The position numbers and the translations under genes were made by a program. Below, piece after piece: positions 35,607 through 45,092 of a stretch of DNA of 64,000 nt (the stretch's first letter is position 1; each line of letters opens with the position of its first letter). The DNA lies in contig UQDL01000005.1 in NCBI GenBank assembly GCA_900539775.1, positions 1 through 64,000 on the forward strand, in the 5' to 3' direction. The notes beneath the pieces were generated by a model. It searched no databases and was not told where the DNA came from. It saw nothing but the letters and a program-made list of their open reading frames with translations. The stretch comes from an uncultured Anaerotruncus sp. (lineage in GTDB: Bacteria; Bacillota; Clostridia; Oscillospirales; Acutalibacteraceae).

Positions 35607-37487
35607 ATGGAGAAACTGAAAAAAGAATACGAATTTCCTATCTACCTTTTTAATAAAGGAGAGAATTACAGAGCATATGAATTCTTCGGTGCTCATAAGA
35701 TAAAAGAGGATAGCTTTGCATTCAGAGTTTGGGCACCCGATGCAGTTGAAGTTTCCGTTGTGGGCGATTTCAACGATTGGAGCGAAAGCTCAAACAAAAT
35801 GAAGCTGATTTCGCCCGGAATTTGGGAAGCTGTGATAGACGGCGTAAAAAAATATGATTGCTACAAATACGCAATTTCCGCAAAAGACGGCAGAGTACTT
35901 TACAAAGCAGATCCCTATGGTTTTCACAGCGAAACAAGGCCGGGAACGGCATCAAAAATTTATGAGCTGGGCGGCTATAAATGGCACGACAAGCCTTGGA
36001 AAAAATCTCAGGCAAAGGGCAGTATACTTGAAAAGCCCGTAAATATTTATGAAATTCATTTCGGTTCTTGGAAACGCAAAGAAAACGGAGATTTTCTTTC
36101 ATACAGGGAAATGGCAAAAGAGCTTATCCCCTATGTTAAGGAAATGGGATATACTCACATTGAAATGATGCCGCTTATGGAATATCCTTTTGATGGCTCA
36201 TGGGGCTACCAGGTTACCGGATATTTTGCTCCGACATCACGATACGGCACACCGGACGATTTAATGTTTTTCGTTGATGAATGCCATAAAGCCGATATAG
36301 GAGTTATTCTTGATTGGGTGCCTGCTCATTTTCCTAAAGACGCACACGGGCTTTATGAATTTGACGGCGGCCCGCTTTACGAATACAGCGATATGCGCAA
36401 GGGCGAGCATAAGGAATGGGGCACAAGGGTTTTTGATTACGGCAGAAATGAAGTTAAAAGCTTTTTGATTTCCTCTGCAATGTACTGGGCGGATGTGTTT
36501 CACTTTGACGGGCTCAGAGTTGATGCAGTTGCCTCTATGCTTTACCTTGATTACGGCAGAGAGGCCGGCGAATGGGTACCGAACAAAAACGGTGGAAACG
36601 AAAACCTTGAAGCGGTTGATTTTTTAAAGCAGCTTAACACGGCAATGTTTAAAGAGCATCCTGAAATCATGATGATTGCCGAGGAATCAACAGCTTGGCC
36701 GATGATAACAATGCCGCCGGATATAGGCGGGCTTGGCTTCAACTTTAAATGGAACATGGGCTGGATGAACGATATGCTTCGCTACACCTCCATGGATCCG
36801 CTTTTCAGAAAAGGCAACCACAACTGCATAACCTTTAGCTTTTTCTATGCTTTTTCGGAAAACTTTATTTTGCCGATAAGCCACGATGAGGTGGTGCACG
36901 GAAAAGGCAGCTTGCTCAATAAAATGCCCGGCGACTATGATATGAAGTTTGACGGAATGCGACTGTTTTTGATGTATATGGCAGCGCATCCGGGAAAAAA
37001 GCTTTTGTTTATGGGGCAGGAATTCGGCCAATTCAAAGAATGGGCATTTGAAGAAGGGCTTGACTGGCTGCTGCTTGATTATGAAAAGCATAAAAAACTG
37101 CTTGAATTTTCGAAAGAGCTTAACCACTTTTATAAAGACCATCCTCAGCTGTGGGAAATTGATTACGGCTGGGACGGCTTTAGCTGGATTTCAAGCGATG
37201 ACAGCGCAAATTCAACAATAGCCTTCCGCAGAATGAGCAAAAGCGGAAAAGACCTTATAGGAATTTTCAACTTTACTCCCAACGAACACAGCGAATACAG
37301 AATCGGCGTGCCCGAGAACGCAACATACAAGGTTGTGTTTGATTCATCGCTGAAAAAATACGGCGGCAAAAAGCAAAGACTTTCCGGCACATACAAGGCA
37401 AATGCCAAAAAGCCGATGCACGGCTTTGACCAAAGCATCGGAATTAAGCTTGGTGGCCTTAATGCAATATTTATTGAAAAAGTATAA
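35607..37487 (+). CDS. glgB: 1,4-alpha-glucan branching enzyme
   Basis: A 626-residue GH13 enzyme creating alpha-1,6 branches in glycogen. A CBM48 module (about 30-110, FRVWAPDAVEVSVVGDFNDW) precedes the barrel. Conserved regions: DWVPAHFPKD, FDGLRVDAVASMLY with the nucleophile Asp, IAEESTAWP with the acid/base Glu, and ISHDEVVHGKGS. The start at 35607 is preferred because GGGGAG lies 9 nt upstream; ATG codons at 35580 to 35598 are less well placed. First gene of glgBCDA. Confidence 0.95.
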   Translation: MEKLKKEYEFPIYLFNKGENYRAYEFFGAHKIKEDSFAFRVWAPDAVEVSVVGDFNDWSESSNKMKLISPGIWEAVIDGVKKYDCYKYAISAKDGRVLYKADPYGFHSETRPGTASKIYELGGYKWHDKPWKKSQAKGSILEKPVNIYEIHFGSWKRKENGDFLSYREMAKELIPYVKEMGYTHIEMMPLMEYPFDGSWGYQVTGYFAPTSRYGTPDDLMFFVDECHKADIGVILDWVPAHFPKDAHGLYEFDGGPLYEYSDMRKGEHKEWGTRVFDYGRNEVKSFLISSAMYWADVFHFDGLRVDAVASMLYLDYGREAGEWVPNKNGGNENLEAVDFLKQLNTAMFKEHPEIMMIAEESTAWPMITMPPDIGGLGFNFKWNMGWMNDMLRYTSMDPLFRKGNHNCITFSFFYAFSENFILPISHDEVVHGKGSLLNKMPGDYDMKFDGMRLFLMYMAAHPGKKLLFMGQEFGQFKEWAFEEGLDWLLLDYEKHKKLLEFSKELNHFYKDHPQLWEIDYGWDGFSWISSDDSANSTIAFRRMSKSGKDLIGIFNFTPNEHSEYRIGVPENATYKVVFDSSLKKYGGKKQRLSGTYKANAKKPMHGFDQSIGIKLGGLNAIFIEKV

Positions 37488-37505
37488 ATAGGAGGAATAT
37501 TATTT

Positions 37506-38720
37506 ATGGCGCATAAAACAAATGTTGTTGCAATGCTTCTTGCAGGCGGCCAGGGCAGCAGGCTCGGCGTGCTTACAAAAAACATTGCCAAACCCGCAGT
37601 TCCTTACGGCGGCAATTATCGAATTATCGATTTCCCGCTTTCAAACTGCGTAAACAGCGGCATATACACCGTTGGCGTGCTCACTCAGTATCAGCCGCTT
37701 GAATTAAACGATTACATAGGCAATGGGCAGCCTTGGGACTTAGACAGACAAAACGGAGGCGTTCATGTGCTTTCGCCCTATGAAGCCATGGGCAGCAAAG
37801 AATGGTATAAAGGCACTGCAAACGCCATTTATCAAAATATTAACTTTATTGAAAAATACAATCCGGAATATGTTGTTGTGCTTTCAGGCGATCATATCTA
37901 TAAAATGAATTATGCAAACATGATTGATTTTCATGAAAAAAACAACGCCGCATGCACAATTGCAGTGCTTGAGGTGCCGTGGGAAGAAGCATCACGCTTT
38001 GGCATTCTTGCAACAGATGAAGCAAATAAAATTTATGAATTTGCAGAAAAGCCCGCAGAGCCAAAATCAAACAAAGCATCCATGGGCGTTTATGTGTTTA
38101 GCTGGGACAAGTTAAGAAAATACCTTGTTGCAGATGAAAACAACCCGGATTCCTCAAACGATTTCGGCAAAAACATTATTCCGATGATGCTTGATGCCGG
38201 CGAGCGTATGTTTGCATTTCCGTTTGCCGGATATTGGAAAGATGTTGGCACTATAGATTCCCTTTGGGAAGCAAATCTTGATATTATCAACCCGAATGTT
38301 GATCTTGATTTAAGCGATCCCGGCTGGAAAATATACAGTAAAACTCCTGCGAGCCCACCGCACTACATAGGCAATAATGCAAAGGTTGAAAACTCATCCG
38401 TTTCAGAGGGCTGCGAGATAGACGGCAATGTTGATTACAGCGTTGTTTCAAGCAATGTAACGATTGAAGCGGATGCCGATGTGCGCTACAGTGTAATCAT
38501 GCCCGGTGCCGTTATAAAAAAAGGCGCAAAGGTTTACTATTCAATAATTGCGGAAAATGCCGTTATTGAAGAAGATGCAAAGGTTGGCGAAATTCCCGAA
38601 TTGCTCACCAAGCCAGAGGATTGGGGCATCGCGGTTATCGGCGCAGGCGCCACAATAAAAAGCGGCACACATATTGAACCGGGCAGAATGATAAATTCAA
38701 ATGAGGAGGTTTCCGAATGA
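37506..38720 (+). CDS. glgC: Glucose-1-phosphate adenylyltransferase, catalytic subunit
   Basis: A 404-residue ADP-glucose pyrophosphorylase. MLLAGGQGSRLGVLT is the nucleotide-binding loop, KPAVPYGGNYRIIDFPLSNC the substrate region and VVVLSGDHIYKMNY the metal/Asp site. The C-terminal left-handed beta-helix (about 290-400) shows hexapeptide repeats. It makes ADP-glucose from ATP and glucose-1-phosphate. AGGAGG precedes ATG. Its stop overlaps glgD by ATGA. Confidence 0.96.
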   Translation: MAHKTNVVAMLLAGGQGSRLGVLTKNIAKPAVPYGGNYRIIDFPLSNCVNSGIYTVGVLTQYQPLELNDYIGNGQPWDLDRQNGGVHVLSPYEAMGSKEWYKGTANAIYQNINFIEKYNPEYVVVLSGDHIYKMNYANMIDFHEKNNAACTIAVLEVPWEEASRFGILATDEANKIYEFAEKPAEPKSNKASMGVYVFSWDKLRKYLVADENNPDSSNDFGKNIIPMMLDAGERMFAFPFAGYWKDVGTIDSLWEANLDIINPNVDLDLSDPGWKIYSKTPASPPHYIGNNAKVENSSVSEGCEIDGNVDYSVVSSNVTIEADADVRYSVIMPGAVIKKGAKVYYSIIAENAVIEEDAKVGEIPELLTKPEDWGIAVIGAGATIKSGTHIEPGRMINSNEEVSE

Positions 38721-39841
38721 ACGGCAAAAAAGTTTTAGGCATGATATTTGCCAATATTCACGAGGGCACGCTGGACAGCCTGACTGCCTCCAGAACAATG
38801 GGCTCTGTTCCGTTTTGTTCCAGATACAGACTCATAGATTTTCCGCTTTCAAATATGGTTGAAAGCGGCGTAACTAAAATCGGCGTTATCACAAATGCAA
38901 ACTTCCAATCGCTTATGGATCATGTGGGCACGGGTAAGCCTTGGGATTTAAACAGAAAGAATGACGGCCTTTTCATTTTGCCGCCTTTTAACGTTGGCTC
39001 TGCCACAATGTGGGGCAACAGAATTGATGCTATTTTCGGAAACATGGGCTTTTTGGAACAAAGCAACCAATCATATGTTGTTATGTGCGATTGCAATAAT
39101 GTGCTTTCGCTTGATTACGAAAAGCTGTTTGACACACATGAAAAATCCGGTGCAGACATTACCGTTGTGGGCGTTAAAGCCCCTATGCCGGATAAAATCG
39201 GCTCAATACTTTGCTTTGACAAGGTTGATGAAAACGGCAGAATCACCGAAATGAGCCTTGACCGCACAGACGGCGGCGATATTTACCACAGTGTAAACAT
39301 CGTTATTATGAAAAAGTATTTGCTTGAAAATCTTATCACACAAGCTCATTCAAAAAACAGGATTTCATTCCAAAAGAACGTGCTTATGGCAAATGTAAAC
39401 GATCTTGATATAAGGGCATACGATGCAACCGATTCGTTTATCGGCACGGTTTCCTCAGTGCAGGCTTATTATGATGTTTCAATGAAGCTTCTTAAAGACG
39501 AGAGCAGGCACAAGCTTTTCAGCAAGGATTTTCCCGTTTACACTAAAGAGAGAGACGATATGCCCACTCTTTACGGCCCCGAATCAAGCACAAAGAATTC
39601 ACTTGTGGCAGACGGTTGCATTATTGACGGCACTGTTGAAAACTGCATTATTTTCAAAGGCGCAAAAATCGCAAAAGGCGCAGTTGTTAAAAATTCAATT
39701 CTTATGCAAGACACTGTTATCGGCGAAAATTCAAATTTGAATTATGTAATATCAGATAAAAATGTGCAAATTAAAAGCGGTGTGGAGCTTTCAGGTGCTC
39801 CTACATTTCCTGTGACCTTAACTAAAGGCACACGAATTTAA
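38717..39841 (+). CDS. glgD: GlgD, regulatory paralogue of glucose-1-phosphate adenylyltransferase
   Basis: A 374-residue GlgC paralogue. Where GlgC has the GGxGxRL loop, it reads MIFANIHEGTLDSLTASR, so the nucleotide site is lost; FCSRYRLIDFPLSNMVESG and VVMCDCNNVLSLDY show the remaining fold, and a beta-helix ends the protein. In Firmicutes GlgD pairs with GlgC to form a more active hetero-oligomer. It overlaps glgC by four bases, ensuring matched synthesis. Confidence 0.93.
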   Translation: MNGKKVLGMIFANIHEGTLDSLTASRTMGSVPFCSRYRLIDFPLSNMVESGVTKIGVITNANFQSLMDHVGTGKPWDLNRKNDGLFILPPFNVGSATMWGNRIDAIFGNMGFLEQSNQSYVVMCDCNNVLSLDYEKLFDTHEKSGADITVVGVKAPMPDKIGSILCFDKVDENGRITEMSLDRTDGGDIYHSVNIVIMKKYLLENLITQAHSKNRISFQKNVLMANVNDLDIRAYDATDSFIGTVSSVQAYYDVSMKLLKDESRHKLFSKDFPVYTKERDDMPTLYGPESSTKNSLVADGCIIDGTVENCIIFKGAKIAKGAVVKNSILMQDTVIGENSNLNYVISDKNVQIKSGVELSGAPTFPVTLTKGTRI

Positions 39842-39862
39842 CGCTTTGGAGGTAAATTATTT

Positions 39863-41284
39863 ATGAAAGTTTTATTTGCTGCTTCTGAGGCAAATCCTTG
39901 GATGGCATCCGGCGGGCTCGGCGATGTTGCAGGCTCACTGCCGATTGCGCTTCGCAAAAGGCTTATTGGCTGCAGGGTTGTTTTGCCGCTTTATGAATCC
40001 ATAAAGCAAAAGTTCGGCGACCAACTCACCTTTATCACTTCAATTTCGGTGCCCGTAAGCTGGCGCCGCCAATATTGCGGAATTTTTGAGGCAAAGCTTA
40101 ACGGAGTTGTTTTCTATTTTCTTGATAACCAATATTATTTTAAGAGAGACGGAATTTACGGCCATTATGACGATGCCGAAAGATTTGCTTTCTTTGCAAG
40201 AGCTGTGCTTGAAATAATTCCGGCAATCGATTGGAAACCCGATATAATCCATTGCAACGATTGGCAAACTGCGCTTACTCCGCTTTATTACAGTTGCTAT
40301 TATGCAAACAGAATGGGATTTGAAAACATCAAAACAGTTTTCACGATTCACAATATTCAATATCAGGGCAAATACGGCAACGAGTTGCTTGAGGATGTGC
40401 TTGGAATAGGGCCTGAGCATTACGACCTTATTCAGTATGACGGGCTTGTTAATTTCCTTAAGGCAGGCATTGAATGCGCAAACAAGGTTACAACCGTTTC
40501 GCCAACATATGCAAAGGAAATTCTTGATCCTTGGTATTCATACGGGCTTGACCCAATTCTTAACCAACGCTCATGGAAGCTTTGCGGCATACTTAACGGA
40601 ATTGATACAGTAAGCTATGACCCTGCAACAGACAAATCACTTTGGAAAAACTACAATGCAGATGATTTTTCCGCAAAGTCTGTTAACAAAACAGAGCTTC
40701 AAAAAATGATGGGGCTTGCCGTTAAGCCCGATACTCCGCTTGTTGGCATAGTAACAAGGCTTGTTGGCCACAAGGGAGTAGACCTTATGCGTGAGGTGCT
40801 TGAAAAAAGCCTTTGGGAAAGAGATATTCAATATGTTGTGCTGGGATCCGGCGAATGGCAATATGAAAGCTATTTCAGAGAGCTGCACGATAAATATCCC
40901 GATAAAGTCGGCTTGCGCCTTGGCTTTGTGCCGGATTTGGCAAGAAAGATTTATGCCGGTGCCGATTTATTCCTGATGCCAAGCAAGAGCGAGCCTTGCG
41001 GACTTTCGCAAATGGTTGCATTGCGCTATGGCACACTGCCAATAGTTCGTGAAACAGGCGGACTTAAAGACTCTGTTACAGACAGCGGCGACGGCCAAGG
41101 AAACGGCTTTACATTTAAATCTTATGATGCTTATGATATGCTGGGTGCAATTTACAGAGCCGTTGATGCATATAACAACAAAGAATACTGGCCAACTCTT
41201 GTTGAGCGTGCTTTGCGCTGCGATATGAGCTGGGGCAAATCGGCAAATGAATACATAAAAATGTATAAATCCTTGCTGAAATAA
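39863..41284 (+). CDS. glgA: Glycogen synthase (ADP-glucose type)
   Basis: A 473-residue GT5 glycosyltransferase. MKVLFAASEANPWMASGGLGDVAGSLP holds the family K-x-G-G-type loop in the variant S-G-G-L; TVFTIHNIQYQGKYG and CNDWQTALTPLYY are typical. The C-terminal nucleotide-binding half includes VTRLVGHKGVDL and SKSEPCGLSQMVALRYGTLP with the E-x7-E retaining motif. It extends alpha-1,4-glucan from ADP-glucose. GGAGG precedes ATG; last gene of the glycogen operon, ended by a hairpin. Confidence 0.95.
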   Translation: MKVLFAASEANPWMASGGLGDVAGSLPIALRKRLIGCRVVLPLYESIKQKFGDQLTFITSISVPVSWRRQYCGIFEAKLNGVVFYFLDNQYYFKRDGIYGHYDDAERFAFFARAVLEIIPAIDWKPDIIHCNDWQTALTPLYYSCYYANRMGFENIKTVFTIHNIQYQGKYGNELLEDVLGIGPEHYDLIQYDGLVNFLKAGIECANKVTTVSPTYAKEILDPWYSYGLDPILNQRSWKLCGILNGIDTVSYDPATDKSLWKNYNADDFSAKSVNKTELQKMMGLAVKPDTPLVGIVTRLVGHKGVDLMREVLEKSLWERDIQYVVLGSGEWQYESYFRELHDKYPDKVGLRLGFVPDLARKIYAGADLFLMPSKSEPCGLSQMVALRYGTLPIVRETGGLKDSVTDSGDGQGNGFTFKSYDAYDMLGAIYRAVDAYNNKEYWPTLVERALRCDMSWGKSANEYIKMYKSLLK

Positions 41285-41299
41285 GCATATAACAAAATG

Positions 41300-41338
41300 C
41301 AAGGCGCCTCCAAACGGAAGTGCCTTGTGTTTTTATTA
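41300..41338 (+). terminator. Terminator after glgA
   Basis: CAAGGC.CCTCC-AAAC-GGA.G.GCCTTG with two mismatches, then TGTTTTTATT. Confidence 0.65.
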
Positions 41339-41370
41339 CAGTATTTCAATCAAACCGATAAAATAAGCAT

Positions 41371-41862
41371 ATGGAAACAATAAAAAAAGAAGATTATACT
41401 TTCGCGGCAGATATAGAAAAAACAAGAGAATATTATAAAACAAATTCATTGTGTGGCTGCTCTTGCTGCCGCAATTACTATGCGCAAATCAGAAACAAAT
41501 TCCCGAAATTGAGCGATTTTTTAAGCGATTTCGGAATTGATATTTCAAAGCCCGATGAAATAATCAGTATTGAAACGGATAGCGAAATAAACTATATGAA
41601 TATTGATTACACAGTCTGCGGGAGCATAGAAAAGGCAGGGCAAAACGAAATTGAAATTTATGATAATTTGCCTTTGAAAATAATTGTAACCGACGGCTTT
41701 GTCAGCCCCAACGGTCAGCACGGTGAATATTTTACAATTTCCGTTGAAGGCATTGAACTACCGTGGTTTTTAAACGAGCCTTTTCCGAAACCGATTACGA
41801 AAAGCCCTAAATTTAAACATAAAAATTTATTGCGCAAAATATTTAAGAACAGAACAAACTGA
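41371..41862 (+). CDS. Hypothetical protein with CxCC motif
   Basis: A 163-residue soluble protein I recognise only as a Clostridial hypothetical. The N-terminal part has DIEKTREYYKTNSLCGCSCC then RNYYAQIRNKFPKL, an L-C-x-C-x-C-C cluster that could bind a metal. A DISKPDEIISIE segment and a beta-rich C-terminal half follow (YTVCGSIEKAG, VSPNGQHGEYFTISVEGIELPWF). No signal peptide or membrane helix. There is no visible ribosome site and TAAAAT (41359-41364) is 7 nt before the ATG, so translation may be leaderless. Comparable proteins sit near toxin-immunity or restriction genes in gut genomes, but no such link is visible here. Confidence 0.55.
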   Translation: METIKKEDYTFAADIEKTREYYKTNSLCGCSCCRNYYAQIRNKFPKLSDFLSDFGIDISKPDEIISIETDSEINYMNIDYTVCGSIEKAGQNEIEIYDNLPLKIIVTDGFVSPNGQHGEYFTISVEGIELPWFLNEPFPKPITKSPKFKHKNLLRKIFKNRTN

Positions 41863-41900
41863 AAACCGCAGATTAGGCGTTGGCGAAATCTGCGGTTTTA
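41862..41900. terminator. Bidirectional terminator between the CxCC protein and tex
   Basis: AAAACCGCAGATT (41862-41874) against AATCTGCGGTTTT (41887-41899), perfect 13-bp stem. Confidence 0.85.
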
Positions 41901-41901
41901 T

Positions 41902-44055
41902 TTATTCTCCCTTTTCTTTTGGCTTTTTCATTGTGAGTGAAATGCGTTTTTTTGCAACATCAACCCCAAGCACCCAAACGGTGACTATATCGCCCACCTT
42001 GAGCACATCGGATGGATGCTTTATATAGCGATTTGTTATTTGCGAAATATGCACAAGCCCGTCCTGATGCACGCCCACATCAACGAACGCACCGAAATCA
42101 ATAACATTGCGCACCGTGCCTTTAAGCTCCATGCCCTCTTTCAAATCCTCAATACCCATAACATCTGTTCTGAGCATAGGCTGAGGCAATTCTTCACGAG
42201 GATCTCTGCCGGGCTTGCCAAACTCAGAAACAATATCATTAAGGGTCGGCTCACCTATATCAAGCCGAGCGGCAAGAGCGCTTGTGCCCTGTGTTTTAAC
42301 CGCTGCTTTGATTGCAGAAATATTTCCGCTGCGAACATCGCTTTCGGAAACACCGCAAATTTTGAGCAGTTGCTTTGCCGCAGGATAAGATTCCGGATGC
42401 ACTGCCGTGTTATCAAGCACTTCTTTGGATTCTGATATTCTTAAAAAGCCGGCACATTGCTCAAATGCTTTTGGGCCAAGCTTAGGCACTTTTTTCAATT
42501 GCGAGCGAGAAGTAAATGTGCCGTTTTCTTCTCTGTAAGCCGCTATATTCTTTGCGATTGCGGATGAAACGCCCGAAACACGCAGCAAAAGCGACGGAGA
42601 AGCCGTATTTAAATCCACACCAACGGAGTTTACGCAATCTTCAACAACACCGTCCAGTGCCTCTGAAAGTTCTTTTTGCGGCATATCGTGCTGATATTGA
42701 CCGACGCCGATTGCTTTTGGGTCTATTTTAACAAGTTCTGCAAGCGGATCCTGCAAGCGCCTTGCTATGGAAACCGCCGAGCGCAAAGAAACATCATATT
42801 CCGGAAATTCCTCTGCGGCAAGCTTTGATGCGGAATAAACGGATGCTCCGGCCTCGCTGACAACCATATAAACAATGCCGCAATCAAGCTCTTTTATAAC
42901 GTCTGCGGCAAAAACCTCTGTTTCATGTGATGCAGTGCCGTTTCCTATTGCAAACATTTTAACATCATATTTCTTTACGAAATTTTTTATTATTCTTTTT
43001 GCCTCTTCCGTTTTGTTGTGCGGCGGAGCACAATAGATAACACCCGTATCAAGCACCTTGCCGTTTTCATCAACAACGGCAACCTTGCAACCGGTGCGAT
43101 AACCGGGATCAAGCCCGATTGTAACCTTTCCTTTCACAGGCGGCTGCATCAAAAGCTGAGCAGTGTTTTTTGAAAAAACCTTTATGGAATCCTCGCAGGC
43201 ACGATCGGTTAGTTCATTTCTGATTTCCCTTTCAATGCTTGGAAAAATCAGGCGTGAATAAGCATCATCTGCCGCATTGCGAACCAAATCTGAGCTTGCA
43301 GAAGCATTTTTAACGTGAAGCCCCGTGAGCACGCTCAGTCCGCTTGTTTTATCAAGCTCAAGCGACACTTTAAGAAACCCTTCTTTTTCGCCCCTGTTTA
43401 TGGCAAGAATTCTGTGATTTGCAACCTTTGAAACGGGCTCTCGATAATCGCCGTATGCCTCATAAACGCCCAAGTCATCTTTTGCACCCTTAGAAACAAT
43501 GTCGCCATGTGCACGGCAAACATATCGCAGCTGCTTTCTTCCTGCCGGATCATCAGAAATCATTTCTGCAATAATATCCTTTGCACCCTGAATTGCGGCT
43601 TCACAATCCGGCACCTCAGCATTTAAAAATTCATTTGCATATTCAAGCGGTGCAAACCCCTGAATTTGCTCATATATTTTTGCCGCAAGCGGCTCAAGCC
43701 CTTTTGCCTTTGCCACAGATGCTCTTGTTTTGCGTTTTGGCCTGTAGGGGCGGTAGATATCCTCAATTTCCGTTAAGGTTTTTGCATTTGAAAGAGCCGC
43801 TGCAATTTCCTCTGTCATTGCGCCCTGCTCTTCTATTGAAGCGCAAACCTTTTCTCTTTGTTCCTGCAAAGAGCGAAGATATTGCAAGCGATCATAAATT
43901 TGCCTGAGCAGCTGATCATCAAGCGAGCCGGTTGCTTCCTTTCTGTATCTTGCAATAAATGGAATTGTGTTTGCATCATCAATAAGCTGCACAGTATTAT
44001 CAATCTGCCACTGCTTTAATTTAAATTCTGCGGAAAGAATTTCGTTTATGTTCAT
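41902..44055 (-). CDS. tex: Tex-family RNA-binding transcription accessory protein
   Basis: A 717-residue protein. Domain order: N-terminal Tex helices (IPFIARYRKEATGSLDDQLLR at about 35-55), YqgF/RuvX-like nuclease-fold domain (VTIGLDPGYRTGCKVAVVD at about 318-336), helix-hairpin-helix region (LLRVSGVSSAIAKNIAAYRE) and a C-terminal S1 domain (about 640-710, GTVRNVIDFGAFVDVGVHQDGLVHIS). Tex proteins bind RNA and RNA polymerase and influence gene expression broadly. CGGAGG lies 7 nt before ATG 44055. Last gene of the run that begins with rlmB. Confidence 0.94.
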   Translation of the reverse strand: MNINEILSAEFKLKQWQIDNTVQLIDDANTIPFIARYRKEATGSLDDQLLRQIYDRLQYLRSLQEQREKVCASIEEQGAMTEEIAAALSNAKTLTEIEDIYRPYRPKRKTRASVAKAKGLEPLAAKIYEQIQGFAPLEYANEFLNAEVPDCEAAIQGAKDIIAEMISDDPAGRKQLRYVCRAHGDIVSKGAKDDLGVYEAYGDYREPVSKVANHRILAINRGEKEGFLKVSLELDKTSGLSVLTGLHVKNASASSDLVRNAADDAYSRLIFPSIEREIRNELTDRACEDSIKVFSKNTAQLLMQPPVKGKVTIGLDPGYRTGCKVAVVDENGKVLDTGVIYCAPPHNKTEEAKRIIKNFVKKYDVKMFAIGNGTASHETEVFAADVIKELDCGIVYMVVSEAGASVYSASKLAAEEFPEYDVSLRSAVSIARRLQDPLAELVKIDPKAIGVGQYQHDMPQKELSEALDGVVEDCVNSVGVDLNTASPSLLLRVSGVSSAIAKNIAAYREENGTFTSRSQLKKVPKLGPKAFEQCAGFLRISESKEVLDNTAVHPESYPAAKQLLKICGVSESDVRSGNISAIKAAVKTQGTSALAARLDIGEPTLNDIVSEFGKPGRDPREELPQPMLRTDVMGIEDLKEGMELKGTVRNVIDFGAFVDVGVHQDGLVHISQITNRYIKHPSDVLKVGDIVTVWVLGVDVAKKRISLTMKKPKEKGE

Positions 44056-44077
44056 TTTGTTCCTCCGAACAGGCAAT

Positions 44078-45025
44078 TCATTTGCCTATCCACTTTTTCT
44101 TTTTAAATATAACGGCAAGCACCGTAACAACCGTTATCGAAAGCAAAATCACAAATAAGTATCCGTGCTTCCAATAAAGCTCCGGCATGTTGCGAAAATT
44201 CATTCCGTACCAGCCCACTATAACCGTAAGCGGAAAAAATATTGCCGTAACAACTGTGAATATTTGCATCGTTCGGTTTGATTTTATGTCTATATAAGAT
44301 TGGTATGCATCCTGAAGATGCACCACAGATCCGCTCAGCATGTCAATATCATCACGCAGGCGGATTGTTTTTTTTGTGAAGTTTGAAATGTAGCGCAAAT
44401 AATTGTCGTCGAAAATTTCATTTTCGTTGTCCTCAAGCGCATCGCCTATATCAATCAGCTGCTCATAATAATTTCGCATAGTGAGCAATTCTTTTTTCAT
44501 ATGCAAAAGCTGCAAATTAAAATTGCCGCCCACTCTGTCGTGAAGCACAAGTTCCTCAAGCTGAGTTATTTCATAGCCCATATCCTCAATTGTGTTTGAA
44601 TCGCTGCTTGTTAGGCAATCCAAAAAAGCATATATCAGCTTTTCAAGCGTTATGTTAATCGGCGAATATCTGCCCAGGCATTCCATAAATTTATCCCGTG
44701 TGGAGCAATCCTTATCATGCACATCAACAACTATCAACAAATTTTTTTTGATAAAAAGCGCAACGGAATCACGCTCGCCGTTTACATCATCAGGATTTAT
44801 TACCGCAATTTTCGTGAAGCAGTAGTCATCAAAAACCTCTGCTCCGAAACGGGAGTGATAATAAAAATTATCCGATTTCAGCATTTCGGCAGTTGCGGCA
44901 GCAAAACCGAATTGCGAATAAATGCGTTCAAATTCCGAAACTGTAACATATCCCGCAGTAACATAATGATTGTCTATTTGATCTGTTTCAACCGTTGTTA
45001 CATCATCCGAAAACTGATAAAACAT
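44078..45025 (-). CDS. CorA-family magnesium/divalent cation channel
   Basis: A 315-residue CorA-type protein. The large N-terminal cytoplasmic domain is followed by a long helix and two C-terminal transmembrane helices. YGMNFRNMPE carries the G-M-N selectivity motif at the end of TM1, and a basic KKKKW sits at the C-terminus as in the family. It lies 22 nt upstream of tex. Zinc or nickel/cobalt transport by the subgroup cannot be excluded. Confidence 0.92.
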   Translation of the reverse strand: MFYQFSDDVTTVETDQIDNHYVTAGYVTVSEFERIYSQFGFAAATAEMLKSDNFYYHSRFGAEVFDDYCFTKIAVINPDDVNGERDSVALFIKKNLLIVVDVHDKDCSTRDKFMECLGRYSPINITLEKLIYAFLDCLTSSDSNTIEDMGYEITQLEELVLHDRVGGNFNLQLLHMKKELLTMRNYYEQLIDIGDALEDNENEIFDDNYLRYISNFTKKTIRLRDDIDMLSGSVVHLQDAYQSYIDIKSNRTMQIFTVVTAIFFPLTVIVGWYGMNFRNMPELYWKHGYLFVILLSITVVTVLAVIFKKKKWIGK

Positions 45026-45058
45026 ATCTGCTTACACCAACCCTTCGCCGAAATGATT

Positions 45059-45082
45059 CGCCCGACGGCAACCGGCGGGCGA
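45059..45082 (-). terminator. GC-rich hairpin between rubrerythrin and corA
   Basis: CGCCCG.CGG-CAA-CCG.CGGGCG, strong stem but without a T-tract; may stabilise or partly terminate the rubrerythrin mRNA. Confidence 0.4.
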
Positions 45083-45092
45083 TGCATTTTAA

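Noticed and set aside
38717..39841. glgD as a decayed duplicate of glgC
   Set aside because: Loss of the nucleotide loop is normal for GlgD, an established regulatory partner in Firmicutes, and the frame is intact.
41902..44055. Several open frames of 60-140 codons on the plus strand inside tex
   Set aside because: They lie antisense to a full-length, motif-rich Tex protein and have no ribosome sites or recognisable domains.
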